A stretch of 64,000 bases of DNA, taken from positions 3,413-67,412 of the forward strand of contig JAKCWW010001147.1 in the NCBI GenBank assembly GCA_026260175.1, written 5' to 3'. Origin of the DNA: Reticulitermes lucifugus. Lineage: Eukaryota > Arthropoda > Insecta > Blattodea > Rhinotermitidae. The notes below the pieces were generated by a model that was given only the letters and a program-made list of their open reading frames with translations, had not been told where the DNA came from and did not search any database. The position numbers and the translations under genes are program-made. Below, one piece after another: positions 12,189-24,566 of the stretch (positions are counted from its first letter, which is position 1; each line of letters begins with the position of its first letter).

Positions 12189-12825
12189 CTGGATTCAACT
12201 GGTTCAGGAACGCGGTGTTTTCTTGTAAACCCGACAGTAAACTGGATTAAACTGGTTCAGGATTGTGATTTGTTCTTGTAAACACGGTAGCAAACTGGAT
12301 TAAACTGGTTCAGGATGGTGATTTGTTCTTGTAAACACGGTAGCAAACTTGATTAAACTGGTTCAGGATCGTGATTTGTTCTTGTAAACACGGTAGCAAA
12401 CTGGATTCAACTGGTTCAGGATCGTGGTGTTTTCTTGTAAACACGACAGTAAACTGGATCAAACTGGTTCAGGATCGTGATTTGTTCTTGTAAACACGGT
12501 AGTAAACTGGATTAAACTGGTTCAGGATGGTGATTTGTTCTTGTAAACACGGTAGCAAACTGGATTAAACTGGTTCAGGATCGTGATTTGTTCTTGTAAA
12601 CACGGTAGTAAACTTGATTAAACTGGTGCAGAATCGTGATGTGGTCTTGCAAACGCAGTAGCAAACTGGATTAAACTGATTCAGGATCGCGGTGTTCCTG
12701 TAAACATGGTACTAAACTGGATTCGCCTGGTTCAGGATTGTGATACAGCTTACGTTCTTGTAAAAATGGTAGCAAACTGGATTCAAATGGTTCAGAATGG
12801 TAATGTGTTCTCTTAAGTACAGTAA
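12189..12825. repeat. 53-bp minisatellite, about 12 units
   Basis: Units start (ctggatt...) at 12189, 12242, 12295, 12348, 12401, 12454, 12507, 12560, 12613, 12666, 12717 and 12777. The first nine spacings are exactly 53 bases; the last units are 51 and 60 and more diverged. Units 1-4 and 5-8 share variants in order: units 1 and 5 both have gtgttttcttg and acgacagta or accgacagta forms, and units 3 and 7 are identical. This implies a 212-bp higher-order repeat. Confidence 0.95.
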
Positions 12826-13102
12826 TTAATTTTCCCCCTCAATGCCAGTGATATCTTAACTAGGTCAGCGGCTATTAACTTGTCAAAGGTCTTTGTTGCC
12901 TGGGGTTATTGACCTCACAAGCTTAATTCGAATTCAAATTCTCTTTCTATAAGCTGCTTATGCAACGGAGTCCTCGGATGTTGACAGTACGATGCAACTG
13001 AAAAAAGCCGATTAGCAAAATATTCTGCGTTTGTACAGGCAGAATTGAAAACATTTACTATAACTCGGACTGGCGAAAGGACATTTCTGTATTTATTCGC
13101 TG

Positions 13103-13137
13103 AACATGTTTCAATATCATCACCATCATCAGTGTTA
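13103..13137 (-). ncRNA. hammerhead-like motif, type A
   Basis: Minus strand: CTGATGA (complement of 13126-13132), a weak stem (ggtgatgatatt), GAAAC (complement of 13108-13112), then atgtt. The core is intact, stem II is weak and stem I is not evident. Confidence 0.35.
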
Positions 13138-13677
13138 ACACGAAAATATTTTTGTGTTACTGAGGATCATAATTTAAAGTACATAATTCGTGACCTTTAT
13201 GGAACGTGGCATAACTTTTAGCGAATTTAAAATCTCCTTAATATAAGTGGGAATAATTGTAATTATTTACATGTATATTGATTCAGTTACATTTCACTTC
13301 TTTAACCCTTTAATTCCCTTTTTGTAAAGCAAAACAAACAACGCGAAATATAAATTAGAAAAGGGACAAAAGTTGTTGCGAAGGATGAATCAGCTGTCTA
13401 CACAGTAACGCAGGAGCAAAGGGTAATCTCAACAACGTTTTTATGGATAATTACAGTTTTCATTATAACTTTAAGCCACTTTAAATGTCATTAATAATTT
13501 TAATACATGTATTTTTGTTGAAGATACTCAATGTTTTAATTTTCAATTTATATTCCTGGTTTGTAACGTACATGCTAAAGAAATAAACACTAAAGATGCA
13601 AAATAAAGACAAACTTTTGTGTGAATAAGACCGAAATTACGAGATTTGAGGTTTTTGGAGCGGTGTTCCTGATTACT

Positions 13678-13804
13678 CAGGTCTTCTGCGATGTTACGCC
13701 TTGTTAACTAGTAGACAGTTACCGACGGCTGGAAGGATCGTAGTGCCTTCGAAACGTCGGTAAATATTTACCAGTCGACAGAGTGCAACATTCCAGAAGA
13801 CCTG
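13678..13804. repeat. small inverted-repeat element with GAAACGTCG core (type C)
   Basis: The ends are inverted: caggtcttctg (13678-13688) against cagaagacctg (13794-13804), with further pairing inward (aatgtt/aacatt, taccgac/gtcggta). The centre carries 'ccttcgaaacgtcgg' with GAAAC at 13751-13755. Related elements lie at 31361-31558, 46651-46848 and 53471. Confidence 0.55.
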
Positions 13805-14979
13805 AAACGTCAAAACGAAACAGGCGTGTGACAGAATTACTTTAATTTAAAAAAAGCGGTAGGAGAAGTGCCGAAATTGTAGGGAATTTGGTGAAACGTA
13901 TATCTTATGCCGTTTGAGGAATTACGGGATAGTTTAGCAGGTAGAGATAAGATGTTGTTTGCGTACAAGACATCTAACGGTGGCAACAGAGGTGGCTGTG
14001 CTTTCTGCCTAGAGGGTTTAGGAGTTACGTTACATTAAATGGAGAGATGCGGACAGAAGACGTAGCTTCTGTCAACACAGCCATTCCAAGCCGCTTGGTC
14101 TAGCTACGAACAGAACTGTTCTCGTAATATTCACTTTGCTTTGCCTAAACATGATCAGGGTACCGTGAATCCGTGCTTTGCCTTTAGAAAGTAAACGGCT
14201 TATAGGAGGTATCTGCTGTACCTCTTTGAGACGCGTTGAAGATTAAGGTACGCGAGCAGACTTGTGTGCCTTGTGTCATATTGACCCTTTCTTTCTTCAG
14301 AATGTATTAAGCCACAAAGTTCCGTAGCGAGGACATCCAACCACAATCCTGTTTTATTTAATACACTTTGCCCATCACAAGCTGACGAAATTAAACAGGA
14401 GTGAAGCTAACTGGGAACTTTTCCAAAATTACGTTTTAATCAATTTAAATTACCAGTGATTAGTAGGAAAGTTCTCAATCAGATGGACTGATGTAGCGGT
14501 TAAATACATTACCGACAGCCTCAGTATAGTCATTTCATGTGCCATGCTGCTGAAACGGAAAATTTCTAAATCAGTGCATTTTGTAACCACCATTCTGCCT
14601 CTCATTCAAAAAAGGAATATACTTGGAACACAGTGGCAAGGCATCCATGAAATTACTCTTCACTCATCATTAACGTATCAGACACGGATAATTTCGGCCT
14701 TCAAAGAACAAATATCATTCACTTGGTAAGAGACCTTGCAAGGCCTAAATATACTATCACCAGTAGGAAAAATACTTGGAGGATAAAAAGAAACCTAAAA
14801 ATAGCAATAGAATTCCACCTTTGAAGTAGAGAGGCAAAAAAGCTACAACAATTATAGGAATAGGAAACATAATCGCAGTTAATATAGAGTAAATTTTCAA
14901 TCCTAATTCGGCCATCAGTTCTGACTTTACCGTTGCATTGCAGATGTGGAAACCTTTTTCTTCAGCAACGTGTAGTGGG
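13805..14979. other. no recognisable feature
   Basis: One 61-codon frame (14544-14729, plus) precedes the Jockey-like remnant. I could not align it with confidence to a LINE ORF. Confidence 0.4.
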
Positions 14980-15260
14980 CTGAGTGAGGCTAAAAAACAC
15001 TCCAAAATCGAATGGATTATCCTCCACCTCAACCCTAGCAAGCCAGCTGACCTAGCGAAATACAGATCATGGTATTTAAAACATTTACCATGTTTAGTGC
15101 TAATATTTAGTGCCAGAAGGTTTAATAAAGTGGAGGAACTAATTTATCTTCCCGTTCAATGGAAAAAATATAGTTATTGCTTTCGAAACCGGATAAAAAC
15201 CACGCCTCCCCACTGAATAATTGACCAGAATGTTTACTATATTCTTTCGGTAAACTGTTT
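14980..15260 (+). pseudogene. Jockey-like LINE RT remnant, fingers region (tentative)
   Basis: Within the frame 14938-15216, 'WIILHLNPSKPADLAKYRS' resembles the non-LTR reverse-transcriptase pattern of a W, then I-x-KP-x-KP-x-D-x-x-x-YRP. About 30 residues later 'NKVEELIYLPVQ' resembles the (R/K)-x-x-x-x-E-x-x-IP-x-Q block, and 'IIDQNVYYI' then resembles the xxDQV helix. The key RPISL residues are lost. It sits upstream of, and collinear with, the clearer palm fragment at 15970. It is probably the same element, separated from it by a 38-bp array and decay. Confidence 0.4.
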
Positions 15261-15607
15261 GAGGAAAGCAATTTGGGATCCCGAACTTGAAAAGTGTGTT
15301 TTTTTCACTTGCTAGGGATGAAAAATATGGATTAGAAAAACACAATTCACAACTCACGCGTTCTTAAAGAGTATAGAACTTAATAACGAGCGCTGTGTTT
15401 CAAATTCGGAAAGAATTAAAAAATAACAGATACAAGAAATAGGGCAGTATGATTCCGTTAATGATAAATATCGGCGTACCAGATTCTTACTTCCAAGATG
15501 GCCATGTTTTATGACGTGCAAAAGCTACAGCGACATTTTTCGTAGATGCGGAAATAACTTTATAAATTATGGACTACAGGTTCGTCGCAAAACATATGAA
15601 AGTAAAA

Positions 15608-15918
15608 ATTCCATCTCACCTAATAGATCGCACAGTTAGCTCCAGATTCCATCTCACGTGATAAGTCGCAAAATTTAGCTCCAGATTCCGTCTCGCGTAA
15701 TAAGTCGCACATTTATCTCCAGATTCCATCTCACGTCACAAGTTTCATAGTTATCTCCAAATTCCATCTTACTTGATAAGTTGCATAAGTTGTCTCCAAA
15801 TTCCTTTTCACGTAATAAGTCGCACAGTTACCTCCAAATTATATTTCACGTAATAGGTCGCTGATCTATCCCCAAATTCCATCTCACGTAATAGGTCGCA
15901 CAAGTTATCTCCAAATTC
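15608..15918. repeat. 38/39-bp minisatellite, eight units
   Basis: Units begin attccatctcac... at 15608, 15646, 15685, 15723, 15761, 15800, 15838 and 15876. They end in ctccag or ctccaa. Divergence is moderate. The array lies between the two collinear parts of the Jockey-like pseudogene, so it either inserted in or grew from that element. Confidence 0.95.
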
Positions 15919-15969
15919 TAACCTTTTTTGAATTACATAGACGTTCTGCTTCCTGCCAGCACCCTATTC

Positions 15970-16418
15970 CAGCAGAAGGTCCCCCGGGCAGTCAGTCCAA
16001 TCGGGCCTAAATTTCTAACATTTATATTGATATAATTTCAACCATCGAAAATGACAAAAAAAGTCATCTATATTTATGGTGATGATACGATTGTCAGTTT
16101 TCGGTCAGGCAGTCGAGATACATCGGTAAAGCTCAGTAATGCAATAGGCCCTTTAGAGCACTGTTTAAAGCAATTGAGGATTAAGATTAATACTAACAAA
16201 TGCCTTATTGCTTTATTTTCTAAGTTAGATTGTGACAAAGGATGCAAAATTTAGCCAGTAACAGTTTTAATGAAAGCACAGTGTACAAGTGAAATTATGT
16301 ATATTTGTGTGATGCTAGATTAAAAACTAACATAGAAAGCCTAAATCTGTCTTTTGCGAAAGTCAAAGAGCGATTGAGAGGGCCCTATTCCGTATTAATT
16401 TTTCAGCTCTGATATTAA
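15970..16418 (+). pseudogene. Jockey-like LINE reverse transcriptase, palm region
   Basis: The palm is recognisable across frames. 'VPRAV' at about 15980 matches the VPQGS box. 'NIYIDIISTIENDKK' matches the FNIYIND region. Then 'YIYGDDTIVSF' (Y-G-D-D at 16075-16086) carries the catalytic YADD box, with A replaced by G and both aspartates kept. 'PLEHCLKQLRIKINTNKC' and 'LFSKL' follow, as in Jockey-clade RTs. 'CVMLD-KLT' and 'FAKVKERLRGPYSVL' (16300-16410) match the GVxLDxKLTW and KxRxxLRxL region. There are stops and frameshifts throughout. It is interrupted at 16418 by an RTE-like insertion and continues at 16723. Confidence 0.75.
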
Positions 16419-16714
16419 CTAACTCCATGTAGCAGAGTCCTTCCTGAGAAGCTAACAGTTCCTCATCTAGTCAAGAAATTCCCCGCATGTTTTGGAACCC
16501 GAACGTTCATTACCGAATTTACAAGTGTCCGACACCTGTCCCTATACTGGGCCATAGCAATCCAGTCAATGCCCCCCATCCCATTTCTTGAAGATAAATT
16601 TTAATGTCATCCTCCCATATACGCCTAATTCTTCCAAGTGCTCTCTTTCCCTCCGGTCTCCCCACCAAGCACCACATGTGTGCACCTCTCCTGTGCCCCA
16701 TAGTGCCACATGCC
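16419..16714 (-). mobile_element. RTE-like LINE 3' end inserted in the Jockey-like pseudogene
   Basis: The flanking 8-bp direct repeat gatattaa (16411-16418 and 16715-16722) is the target-site duplication. The insert, read on the minus strand, encodes '[10 protein letters not shown]', '[19 protein letters not shown]' and '[12 protein letters not shown]'. This is the conserved C-terminal tail of this LINE family. The 3' UTR 'gaatttcttgactag...cttctcaggaagg' and a short ttagtta-type tail follow. It is 5'-truncated. The nesting shows that the Jockey-like copy is older. Confidence 0.85.
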
Positions 16715-16722
16715 GATATTAA

Positions 16723-16985
16723 TCTGGCGTTAATCGTTTACAAACCAATTCTCCGTTCCGCAGTGACACAAGTCATTTCTCTCTGTTGCTGAGATGCGAA
16801 GCCATATGACAGCCAATTATAGACTTTTAAAAATTATTATTCTGAGAACATAAATTTCCCAAACAAAGAGCCATTGAAATGTTGCATGAAGAGAAGAACG
16901 CCATTAATAGAATTGGCATTAAGGGGATAGCAAACGCTCTACATAAAAAATATCTAGGCAGGGAAAACTACCAAATTAACTAGGA
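16723..16985 (+). pseudogene. Jockey-like LINE, region after the palm (continuation)
   Basis: 'IVYKPILRSAVTQVISL' matches the LYKTLIRPxLTYASP helix. After decay, 'LHEEKNAINRIGIKGIANAL' (about 16878-16940) matches the LHEDLxIxxIxEFI block of Jockey-clade ORF2. It resumes directly after the second gatattaa, so it joins the fragment ending at 16418 once the insert is removed. Confidence 0.7.
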
Positions 16986-18564
16986 ATTTGAGGTTCTGAG
17001 GTCTCATTTCTCTCTGTCGGTGTGTTTCATGTGTATATGCATGTATTATGTTTATATTTCTGCCTATGTACCAACTTTTAAACCGGTTGATCGCATTACA
17101 GGAAGGTTGGTATTAAATTTGTGGAAGCAGAAGTTACACTAAAGCATTACAGTCCAATTTTTTTTACAATAAATTATAACGCCGTGACAGATATTTGAAA
17201 TGACGAGAGGTGACGACAATAGCGCCACTTATTTTAGAAACCTTAAATGTTGTATTTTAAAGAATTTTGAAAAAGTATATACTTATTGGAGGTTTTTTAG
17301 AATATAAAATAACAAGTTGGCTGCCCTGTGAAGTTTTTCCTAAGCTTTCGGTCTGACGGTGTTAACTAATGGATCATTGGAGGCAGCAATGTTAAATTTG
17401 CTACTGAGATGGATCATAAGGTTTTTACTAATCATGTATGAAATACTGAGGTCAGTCAACAGTTACAAATATGGAGAAGATGCGAGTCCGTGCGGGTATA
17501 TGCGACAAACAGAGCATGTACGGAATCTCTACGTAACTAAGAGGGCTTTCACGGAAGTAAATTAGGATTCATAAATTTTTAGATCTCTAAATCTGTGAAT
17601 TAGGAGTGTGCTCGGAATAGCCTGTTTCGAATTTGTTATAGCTTTCCACTTACTTTAGAGTGGTACATTATTCCGTTATATCTTTTAAAATACCTTTATT
17701 ATTTCCCATTTTTTCATTATTCAAATTCGTAACCTGAAGTTTTTAATGGAGAGAAAGTTGTAAAATTGTCATAATTTCTTTAATCGGCCGAAATGTTTTA
17801 GTGAATCTCTGCTCTCGGCGGACCTCGTACTCTATTTGCATGAATTTTTACTGGAATTTGTATTCAGTAGGTCTCAGCCGTCTGTTCTGCGCATTAAGCG
17901 CTGCTGAGAGTTTGGCTATAGTTATTGTATGCTAAGTAACACAGCTTGTTATGGTTCCCTAGGGTAAGTCTGCTCACATGGGAAGAAAAGAAACGCGAAG
18001 GAATCTAAGTGGGAAGAAAAAGTAAAAATCGGATTTTTTGCTGACAATAAATTTTGGAGATGAAACTTAAGAAATAAATGTTAGGGGACATCAAAACATT
18101 TGCAATATTTCTGGTCAGTTTCTGAAAACGACTTTCAAAGCGATACGCACTGTAAACGCCATTTTCAAACATTTCGAAACAAACTATACGTCATACAGGA
18201 TTTTCCTTACAGCGCTGTCGCCTTTACAAGCCAAACTTTCCGCTGTTTTGTGTCACTAGTCCATAATGTAGTTACAACACTTCTCTGTTATAGTGATAAT
18301 TCTAAAGCCCTGTATACTGCAGTAATAAAGTAGCTTTCTAATTAGACGCTGTCACACCAGTCTTACACTTTCTTGCATGCCGCCTAGTTACTGCACTCTG
18401 TTACGGTATTATATTATATAAAAACAACCTACAGTACCAAGCTTAGCTATAACGTATATCACCTTGCAATCATTACGTGCCATATTTTGAACCTGATGCT
18501 TTATTAGCCAACTTGATTCAGAATTTTGAATTTTGTTTTTATCTTAATAAATCAACGGTGTTAT
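16986..18564. other. no recognisable feature
   Basis: Frames at 17359-17565 and 18100-18333 (68 and 77 codons, plus) show no domain or splice context that I can support. Confidence 0.45.
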
Positions 18565-19013
18565 ACACACATACATACATATATATATATATATACATAC
18601 TTATACATACACACATAAATATATATACATATACACACATATATATATAAATACATACACACATACATACATACACACATCCACACATACACACATATAC
18701 ATACACACATATACATACACACATACATACATACATACAAACGTACATACATACATACACACACATAGATACAAACACGCATATAAATACGTACACAATA
18801 CACATACACACATACACACACATACAACACACATACATACATATATACATACATACATACACACACATATATACACACAGACATACACACATACACACAC
18901 ATTCATACATACATACGTACATAATACATACATATATACATATACATACATACACATACACATACATATACATACATACACGTACATATACATACACACA
19001 TACACACACACAA
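18565..19013. repeat. (CATA)n/(CA)n microsatellite, 450 bp
   Basis: Almost pure ACAT, CA and TA steps. The three long minus-strand frames (113-160 codons, C/V/Y/M only) are translations of the repeat and not genes. Confidence 0.97.
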
Positions 19014-20837
19014 TAGTGCTGTCCGTTTTAATGAAAAGAAGCATTCCTACATATTCATAAAATGAATGACCTTGTATTTTCATTTATCCTCTCGTTTTTT
19101 CCAGTTTCCACGGCCTTGCATCATAAGGTTAGTTCCAATTCGGCATTCATTCTGTAATTAGGGTGGTATTCTTCAGGCACTTTGTAAGCCTGCCAAAATA
19201 CATGAACCCCATTTACGCAGATTAAAACAAGATAAAATGTGCCGAAATATCTGTATGCTCGGAGCGGTAGTTTAAAACGCGGATCTCCCCGCTATACACT
19301 GCGCTACACTTTTATTGCGTTTTGTAATTACAACAGGCACATTGACGTGATAAGGGTAAACGTGGCGTAAGAACATATTGTTTTATAACTCGTACGTTAA
19401 GAGTAACTGCCATGACAGACTTACTGTCACTGTTGGTACCATTCTGGTGCAATTCTTCTTGATGCACAACTTTAGATGCTAATAGAATGTGCATAACGAC
19501 AGAGCAGCTAAAGTGGTAGCGGGTGTTTGGTGTAAACCTACTGTGATGTTACGTACATATACTGCTCATGTACCACATCTTAACCCTTTGAAGACTGAGA
19601 ATAATTGGATAGTAAATAAAAGGGAAGTGAAGACAGGAATTAGAGATGCTCTATTTCGAGGGGTAGGGGAGAAAAAGAACATCACTATGTTATGTAACCA
19701 GGCTTCTCCGCTCGTCCTTCAGATGGGAGTAGCATCAAAATGTAGGCGCTAGAATAGTGACATGTAGGCCTAGTGGTCTGGGATAAGGTCCGCGGACTTT
19801 GGATTTGTGGTTAATGCTGAAGATTATAATTTGAAACAAAAGTGGCGGCATTTAAAGCGCGAGGATTAATTTTGAATTTAAAGTGGGTGAGCTGCGTGAG
19901 AAATATGCGGTAGCAACTTGAATTTGGGGAACGTCTTAGCATTTGGTTGAAGGAGTGGAAAGCAAAGAAAACCTGTGTCGCGATGGCCGGTCGCAGGACA
20001 GTCCGGGTATTGACTTCTAGCTAGCAGTCTGGAGAAACGAAGATGAAAGTTCCATAAAATTTTCTTAGCACTAGCGTTGTTGATTTTTGCATAATTACGA
20101 TTACGTGGCACTTAGAGTGCACTGACGATTCGAATTACTTTATATGCACGTAGTATGAGTTAGGTAAATGTCGGTTGTCAGAACACTAATTAGTATGCAG
20201 AAAAATTAAATGTCCTTTTAAAACAATTCACAAAGTTTTTATTTTAAGTGATGTATATAGAAAGTTTCACGTCCATTCTGATGGTGCTGTTCCTCTTTTT
20301 TTATCTGACGTGAAGATTTTTGCTACGTATAACAACCGACGTTGGTCGGAAGCTGTAAGTTATGTAGGGTGAAGGGATGGTATTCCCAGGTGCGTCATGA
20401 AAGAGACAGGCGTCGTTGTCACCGCGTCATGGTACAGCCTAGAACACACATTGGGGCTGACGTCGTCCCAGCCCAACTGCGCGCAGCATGCAATAGGTCA
20501 CTGTCTACCGCTCACCGGTCTACACCCCAGTGGCCCCGGTGGGGCTGCTAGTGCTATAGTACGTGGACACCATATACTAAACCGACACATAAACGTTCCC
20601 AAAATACAGCACGTGTAACCCGAAGCATCCATATATATAATCAAGAATTGTTGCCTCAAACAGCTTCAAACCAGAACAATGTTCTCCCCCAAACTGCAAC
20701 ACTATAATTTGTTTTGCCGAGGGAGATGCATAAGTATTCCGTCCAAGGCCCTTATTTATCTAATCTATGTCTGACTAAGTAATATATCAACCAACTTATG
20801 CACTTAATAAAATACATTCAGCAGCAATTATAAAACT
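19014..20837. other. no recognisable feature
   Basis: 20340-20620 is more GC-rich than its surroundings and has overlapping 69- and 73-codon frames. They are arginine-rich and match no family that I recognise. Confidence 0.4.
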
Positions 20838-20880
20838 CCTACATGTTTCGGCACCGGTGTGCCATCATCAGAGCGTTATT
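20834..20880 (-). ncRNA. hammerhead-like motif, type A, strong stem II
   Basis: Minus strand: CTGATGA (complement of 20865-20871), unpaired T, five-pair stem GGCAC/GTGCC with a four-base loop, GAAAC (complement of 20845-20849), then atgta. Stem I: aacgct before the core against ggagtt after gta gives five of six pairs, counting a U.G. The core bases are intact. Confidence 0.55.
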
Positions 20881-21851
20881 CAGAACAAAGGAGTAACAAG
20901 GCCAACAGCTAATCTACGTATTGTGTCTTCTTTCTTAAAATTATTAAAAAATTAAAATTCTAAAATATACAAATTTAATAATCGTAAAATACAATGTTGT
21001 AAATTTAAAAATTTAAAAATTTTTCAATTTTTAATGTGAGCCTTTCCAGGTAGAAGCTTCCGGTTGTTTACACTCTGTTCGGTGCATATCTGGCTGTTTG
21101 CAAAGTGGTGAAGTCGCACAGCAGTATATCCTATATAAGGAACAGTTTTATTTCTCACCATATAAGTCTAAACGTTCACTTCGGTCGTGATGTAAGAGTG
21201 ATTATGAATTGTTACTTGGTAAGAATTTCGAAAATGTGTGAGGTGAGTGCACCCTCGAGAATTACCTCGTAGGGACTTAGCAAACTAGACAGAAAATATC
21301 TGGCGTATAATTCTGTAACTTAGGAACCTTGGAACATCCCGTATACAGACCTAATCTGGCGCCAAGCGATTACGTCTGTTTATAGCGCTGAAGCACGTTC
21401 TTAGTGGCCACAGAGTTAAAGCTGATCGCGAGTGGTAAAGAGTTGTGAGACGAGGGCTGATGTCACAGGGCACGGACCTCTGTCAACAGGAAATCGAAAC
21501 ATTCGTCCCACAGTATGATAAGTGCCTCAGTTGTAAGAGAGATTTTGAGGAAAACTAATATAATGGTAGTGCAGATAAATTTGAGCTATTCTTGATACAG
21601 CTGAAAGAAGAGAGTAGCATGGAATATATACAATGTAATCTTATTTTCTGATCGACCAGAGTAAATAAAATATCATTTGCAAAAACCGCATACGTCCAGA
21701 ATGTCTCTTCCCACTATACCAATCTGTGCCATTATCGTGCGATGTCACCACACGCGCTTTCTGCTATAGGTCAGTATGTCAAATCAGGTTTCATGTGAGA
21801 TTATTATAATAACACCAGACTTCTGTTGTCTCCAAAGCGTTCGGAGTGGCA
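20881..21851. other. AT-rich, no recognisable feature
   Basis: 20935-21035 is a very A/T-rich run with short repeated aaattt blocks. No coding signal was seen. Confidence 0.45.
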
Positions 21852-22035
21852 CTGGAGCCCACCAAGAACCATATTCAGTCGCTAACGGGAGTCTTCTTCC
21901 TGACGAAAGCGGCTGGAGCTTGAACCTGATCACGCAACTCTATCTAGCGCCGATGTTAAGATTGAGTGGAGCTATACCTCGAATCTCTTATGCCTTCATG
22001 GCGCCACAGGGACACGCTCATTTTTAAAAATGTCA
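21852..22035 (+). mobile_element. SINE S1, body without head
   Basis: Landmarks in order: 'actggagcccacc', 'gacgaaagcggctggag', 'tctatctagcgccgatgtta', 'gagctatacctc', 'gccttcatggcgcc'. The tRNA-like head is absent. Confidence 0.65.
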
Positions 22036-24504
22036 GAAATAATTTGTTCCTTAAATTGTCGGAAATAATGACATCATTCAATGTTCTCAGACAGATGGCT
22101 CAGTAATCTTTGCTCCGAGCATAGGGAAAGATGAAATCACTCAGGCAAGGCCAACCGGACGTATGTAAATGATCTTATCTGAGCTGCTACTTGACACGGT
22201 CGTTCAGTCGTGCTGTGATTCATATGAGAGAAGTATGTTAGTGAGTATCAGAAAGGTTTTCTTTTGAACAAAAATGTTTTTTGTTAAACAAGAGTGTTAA
22301 TTTGCAGCACTTTTGCAAAGTATATATGCGTCGTGTGAATAATGTGGTTGGAAATTATATAAAAATAACCCACTTTATCACTGCAGTATTAAATCAATGT
22401 ACAGAAGAGTGGGAAAATACTGTAACAAAGGTTTGTTAGTAGACTCATATAAAATGTGAAAATATTTTGTTTCTTGGACGATGCATGGTTTATATTAAGT
22501 AGGGACTCAAAGAGACAAAACATTAGATGTTTTCACGAAAATCCCCATAATGGTGGTGAAGTTTCCTTACGTCACCTGTAGCTGCAGTGAGCGAGCGCAA
22601 AACCATAGGGCTCCTATTTTTCTATGAAAGACATTTAGGTTAAGTTTATCCCGACGCAACTCTTCAGGGAATTGACAGAAGAATATGAAAAGTAGGACAG
22701 TCCACTTTCTTTGCGGGAATTACCAGAAGTGTAGAAAGAACAGGAAAATCTACGGTCTTTGCAACAGCGGAAAGAAAGTATTCGAAGTAAAATTGTCAAT
22801 ATTTCAAGGCAGCAGCTCTGCGATATGTCGATAAATATCTTCGTAAGTTGTGAGTCGTACCTGGAAACCGGATTTCGGCACTTCCGGACTCTAGTATGAA
22901 ATAATGCACGTAAGTTGAAGCGCAGAGAAAAAACAGAAAATAAACACAGGCTTCGTATAAGATAAAAGCCCCACGACCGCTGCCGTGCTAAGGGCAATGA
23001 TTAATGATAGATCTGTATTATTCCCTAGAAAGTACAGAGTTGCTGCTTTATGTATCTTAAACACGGACTTTTGAAACGCTTTCTGAAATTGCTTAGATAT
23101 TTAATCACGCGTTAAATTAATTGTATCTTAATGGATGTGAGGTGTCATTTGCGTTTAATGGCGGCAGCTTTAACTCATATGAGTTCTAAGGTGGTATTTC
23201 GAATAGCTTTCAGTTACTGAGTACAGGCACTGTTTTTGTTCAAATTACTGCCTCACTCTGATGAATGAACAGGAATTGAATGTGTCTGAGACCCGAGGAA
23301 TGAGGAGAATATTTCTACCGAAGAGGGAGGATTGACAGTAGGCTGCTTTAAAGGGCACGTTCTGGACCTTCATGATCTTTTATTGTTAGTGAAGTGCTAT
23401 TAGAGTGTCAAAGTCAAGGCAAAGGAAACAAGGGTTTATGGACGTATATCGCGAAGGGATAAAATGAGAAAAATATACAAGGTGGGTAACACAGCGTTTG
23501 GGACATCAACTTAGATGGAAAAATAATATTAGAGTGGAATTTTCGGACGGAATAATGCGCGTGTTTGGGCGCAGGCGGGTGTATTTTTGGTTAGATTGGA
23601 TTTGTCCTACGCAGTAAAAGGTATGTTGGCGGACTCTTGAGAGCATTACGTTTAAAGCTATCTTCAATGCTGGACACATATTCAGGTTCTCGAAACCAGA
23701 AATTTTGTCTGTATTTCAGTAAGAACATTTATTATTTATTCCTGCGTATTTATACTTAAAAAACCGAGGTAATATAATGTTTGGACATTCTTTTTATTTA
23801 TGAGTGAACCAATAATCTGCAGAAAGTAATATTTAATACGATATATGAATTCTTATCGAAATGTTCCCGGACTGAGTCGTTAACGAAATATACGCTTACG
23901 TTTGTTATTGGTCGTTGTTTTCCCCTTCAAAATGGTCCTCTTCCAACATCATACTTTAGGGCCAGTCTTTCTGCGACTCCAGAAGCACCGTTAAAACAGA
24001 GTTTTTGAATCGCGTGTAAGACAGCGATTTTTAATGAAATAGAGCGACGGCCTCACAGCTGACATTTCATTCTCTGAAACAGGAATAAATTACAAGAGCC
24101 AAATTACGCGCTGGTGGAAGTTGGGGGACCACAGCCATATTTTTAGCTCAAAAAGATTTCTACGCTGAGGAAGCGGTGTGCGCTAACGCACATGCATGGT
24201 GAATTAACCAATCCACCTTCCGAAGTCGTTACCGACGTTATCGGCGGACTTACTTCCTCAGACGTTGCAAAACCTCCCGTAGTAATGCTGGTAACCGAGG
24301 AACAAATTCCAGTTGAACAAGGTTTCCGCAGCAAAAAAATATCACCCACATTCCCTTCACATTCGACCTAACAATCCCCGCTTTCTTCAGAAGTGGATAG
24401 GACGGGTTTTTCCACTGACAGGACCGCTGTTTAGTTTCTGGATTATAAAAATAAACTCAGAATATGCTTTTTCACCTTATATACACCGTGCATTTTGATA
24501 ATAA
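22036..24504. other. no recognisable feature; one 120-codon frame
   Basis: The minus-strand frame 22635-22997 (120 codons, S/R/L-rich) is the longest non-repeat frame in the window. It has no motif, membrane segment or upstream context that I can support, so I do not call it a gene. Confidence 0.4.
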
Positions 24505-24566
24505 TTCACAAGTTTTAAAAAACCAACATAATATAGTGCATTTGTTGGTTTTTTTAAAATTATGAA
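24505..24566. repeat. short inverted repeat
   Basis: ttcacaagttttaaaaaacc..aaca pairs with tgttggtttttttaaaattatgaa around a 14-base loop. The word cagaatatgct occurs on both sides of the hairpin. Confidence 0.6.

Noticed and set aside
12189-12825. CRISPR-like regular repeats
   Set aside because: Units are contiguous with no unique spacers, and the setting is clearly animal DNA with LINEs and SINEs. The same applies to the arrays at 15608, 35411, 55594 and 62472.
18539-19083. Three minus-strand open frames of 113-160 codons
   Set aside because: Composition is only C, V, Y, M, I from a CATA/CA repeat; no start context or conserved sequence.
19270-19330. tRNA-like sequence
   Set aside because: A-box-like 'gtagcgcagtgtatagcgg' on the minus strand but no B box and no cloverleaf.
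19581-19620. Second piggyBac-type end (ttaaccctttg)
   Set aside because: No partner end with TTAA was found within a plausible distance; likewise ttaaccctttaattcc at 13302.
20342-20618. GC-rich arginine-rich frames resembling a transposase tail
   Set aside because: I could not match catalytic or helix-turn-helix motifs in any frame.
22635-22997. 120-codon minus-strand frame
   Set aside because: No domain, no homologous pattern I can name, no neighbouring exon or splice support; length is within chance for 64 kb.
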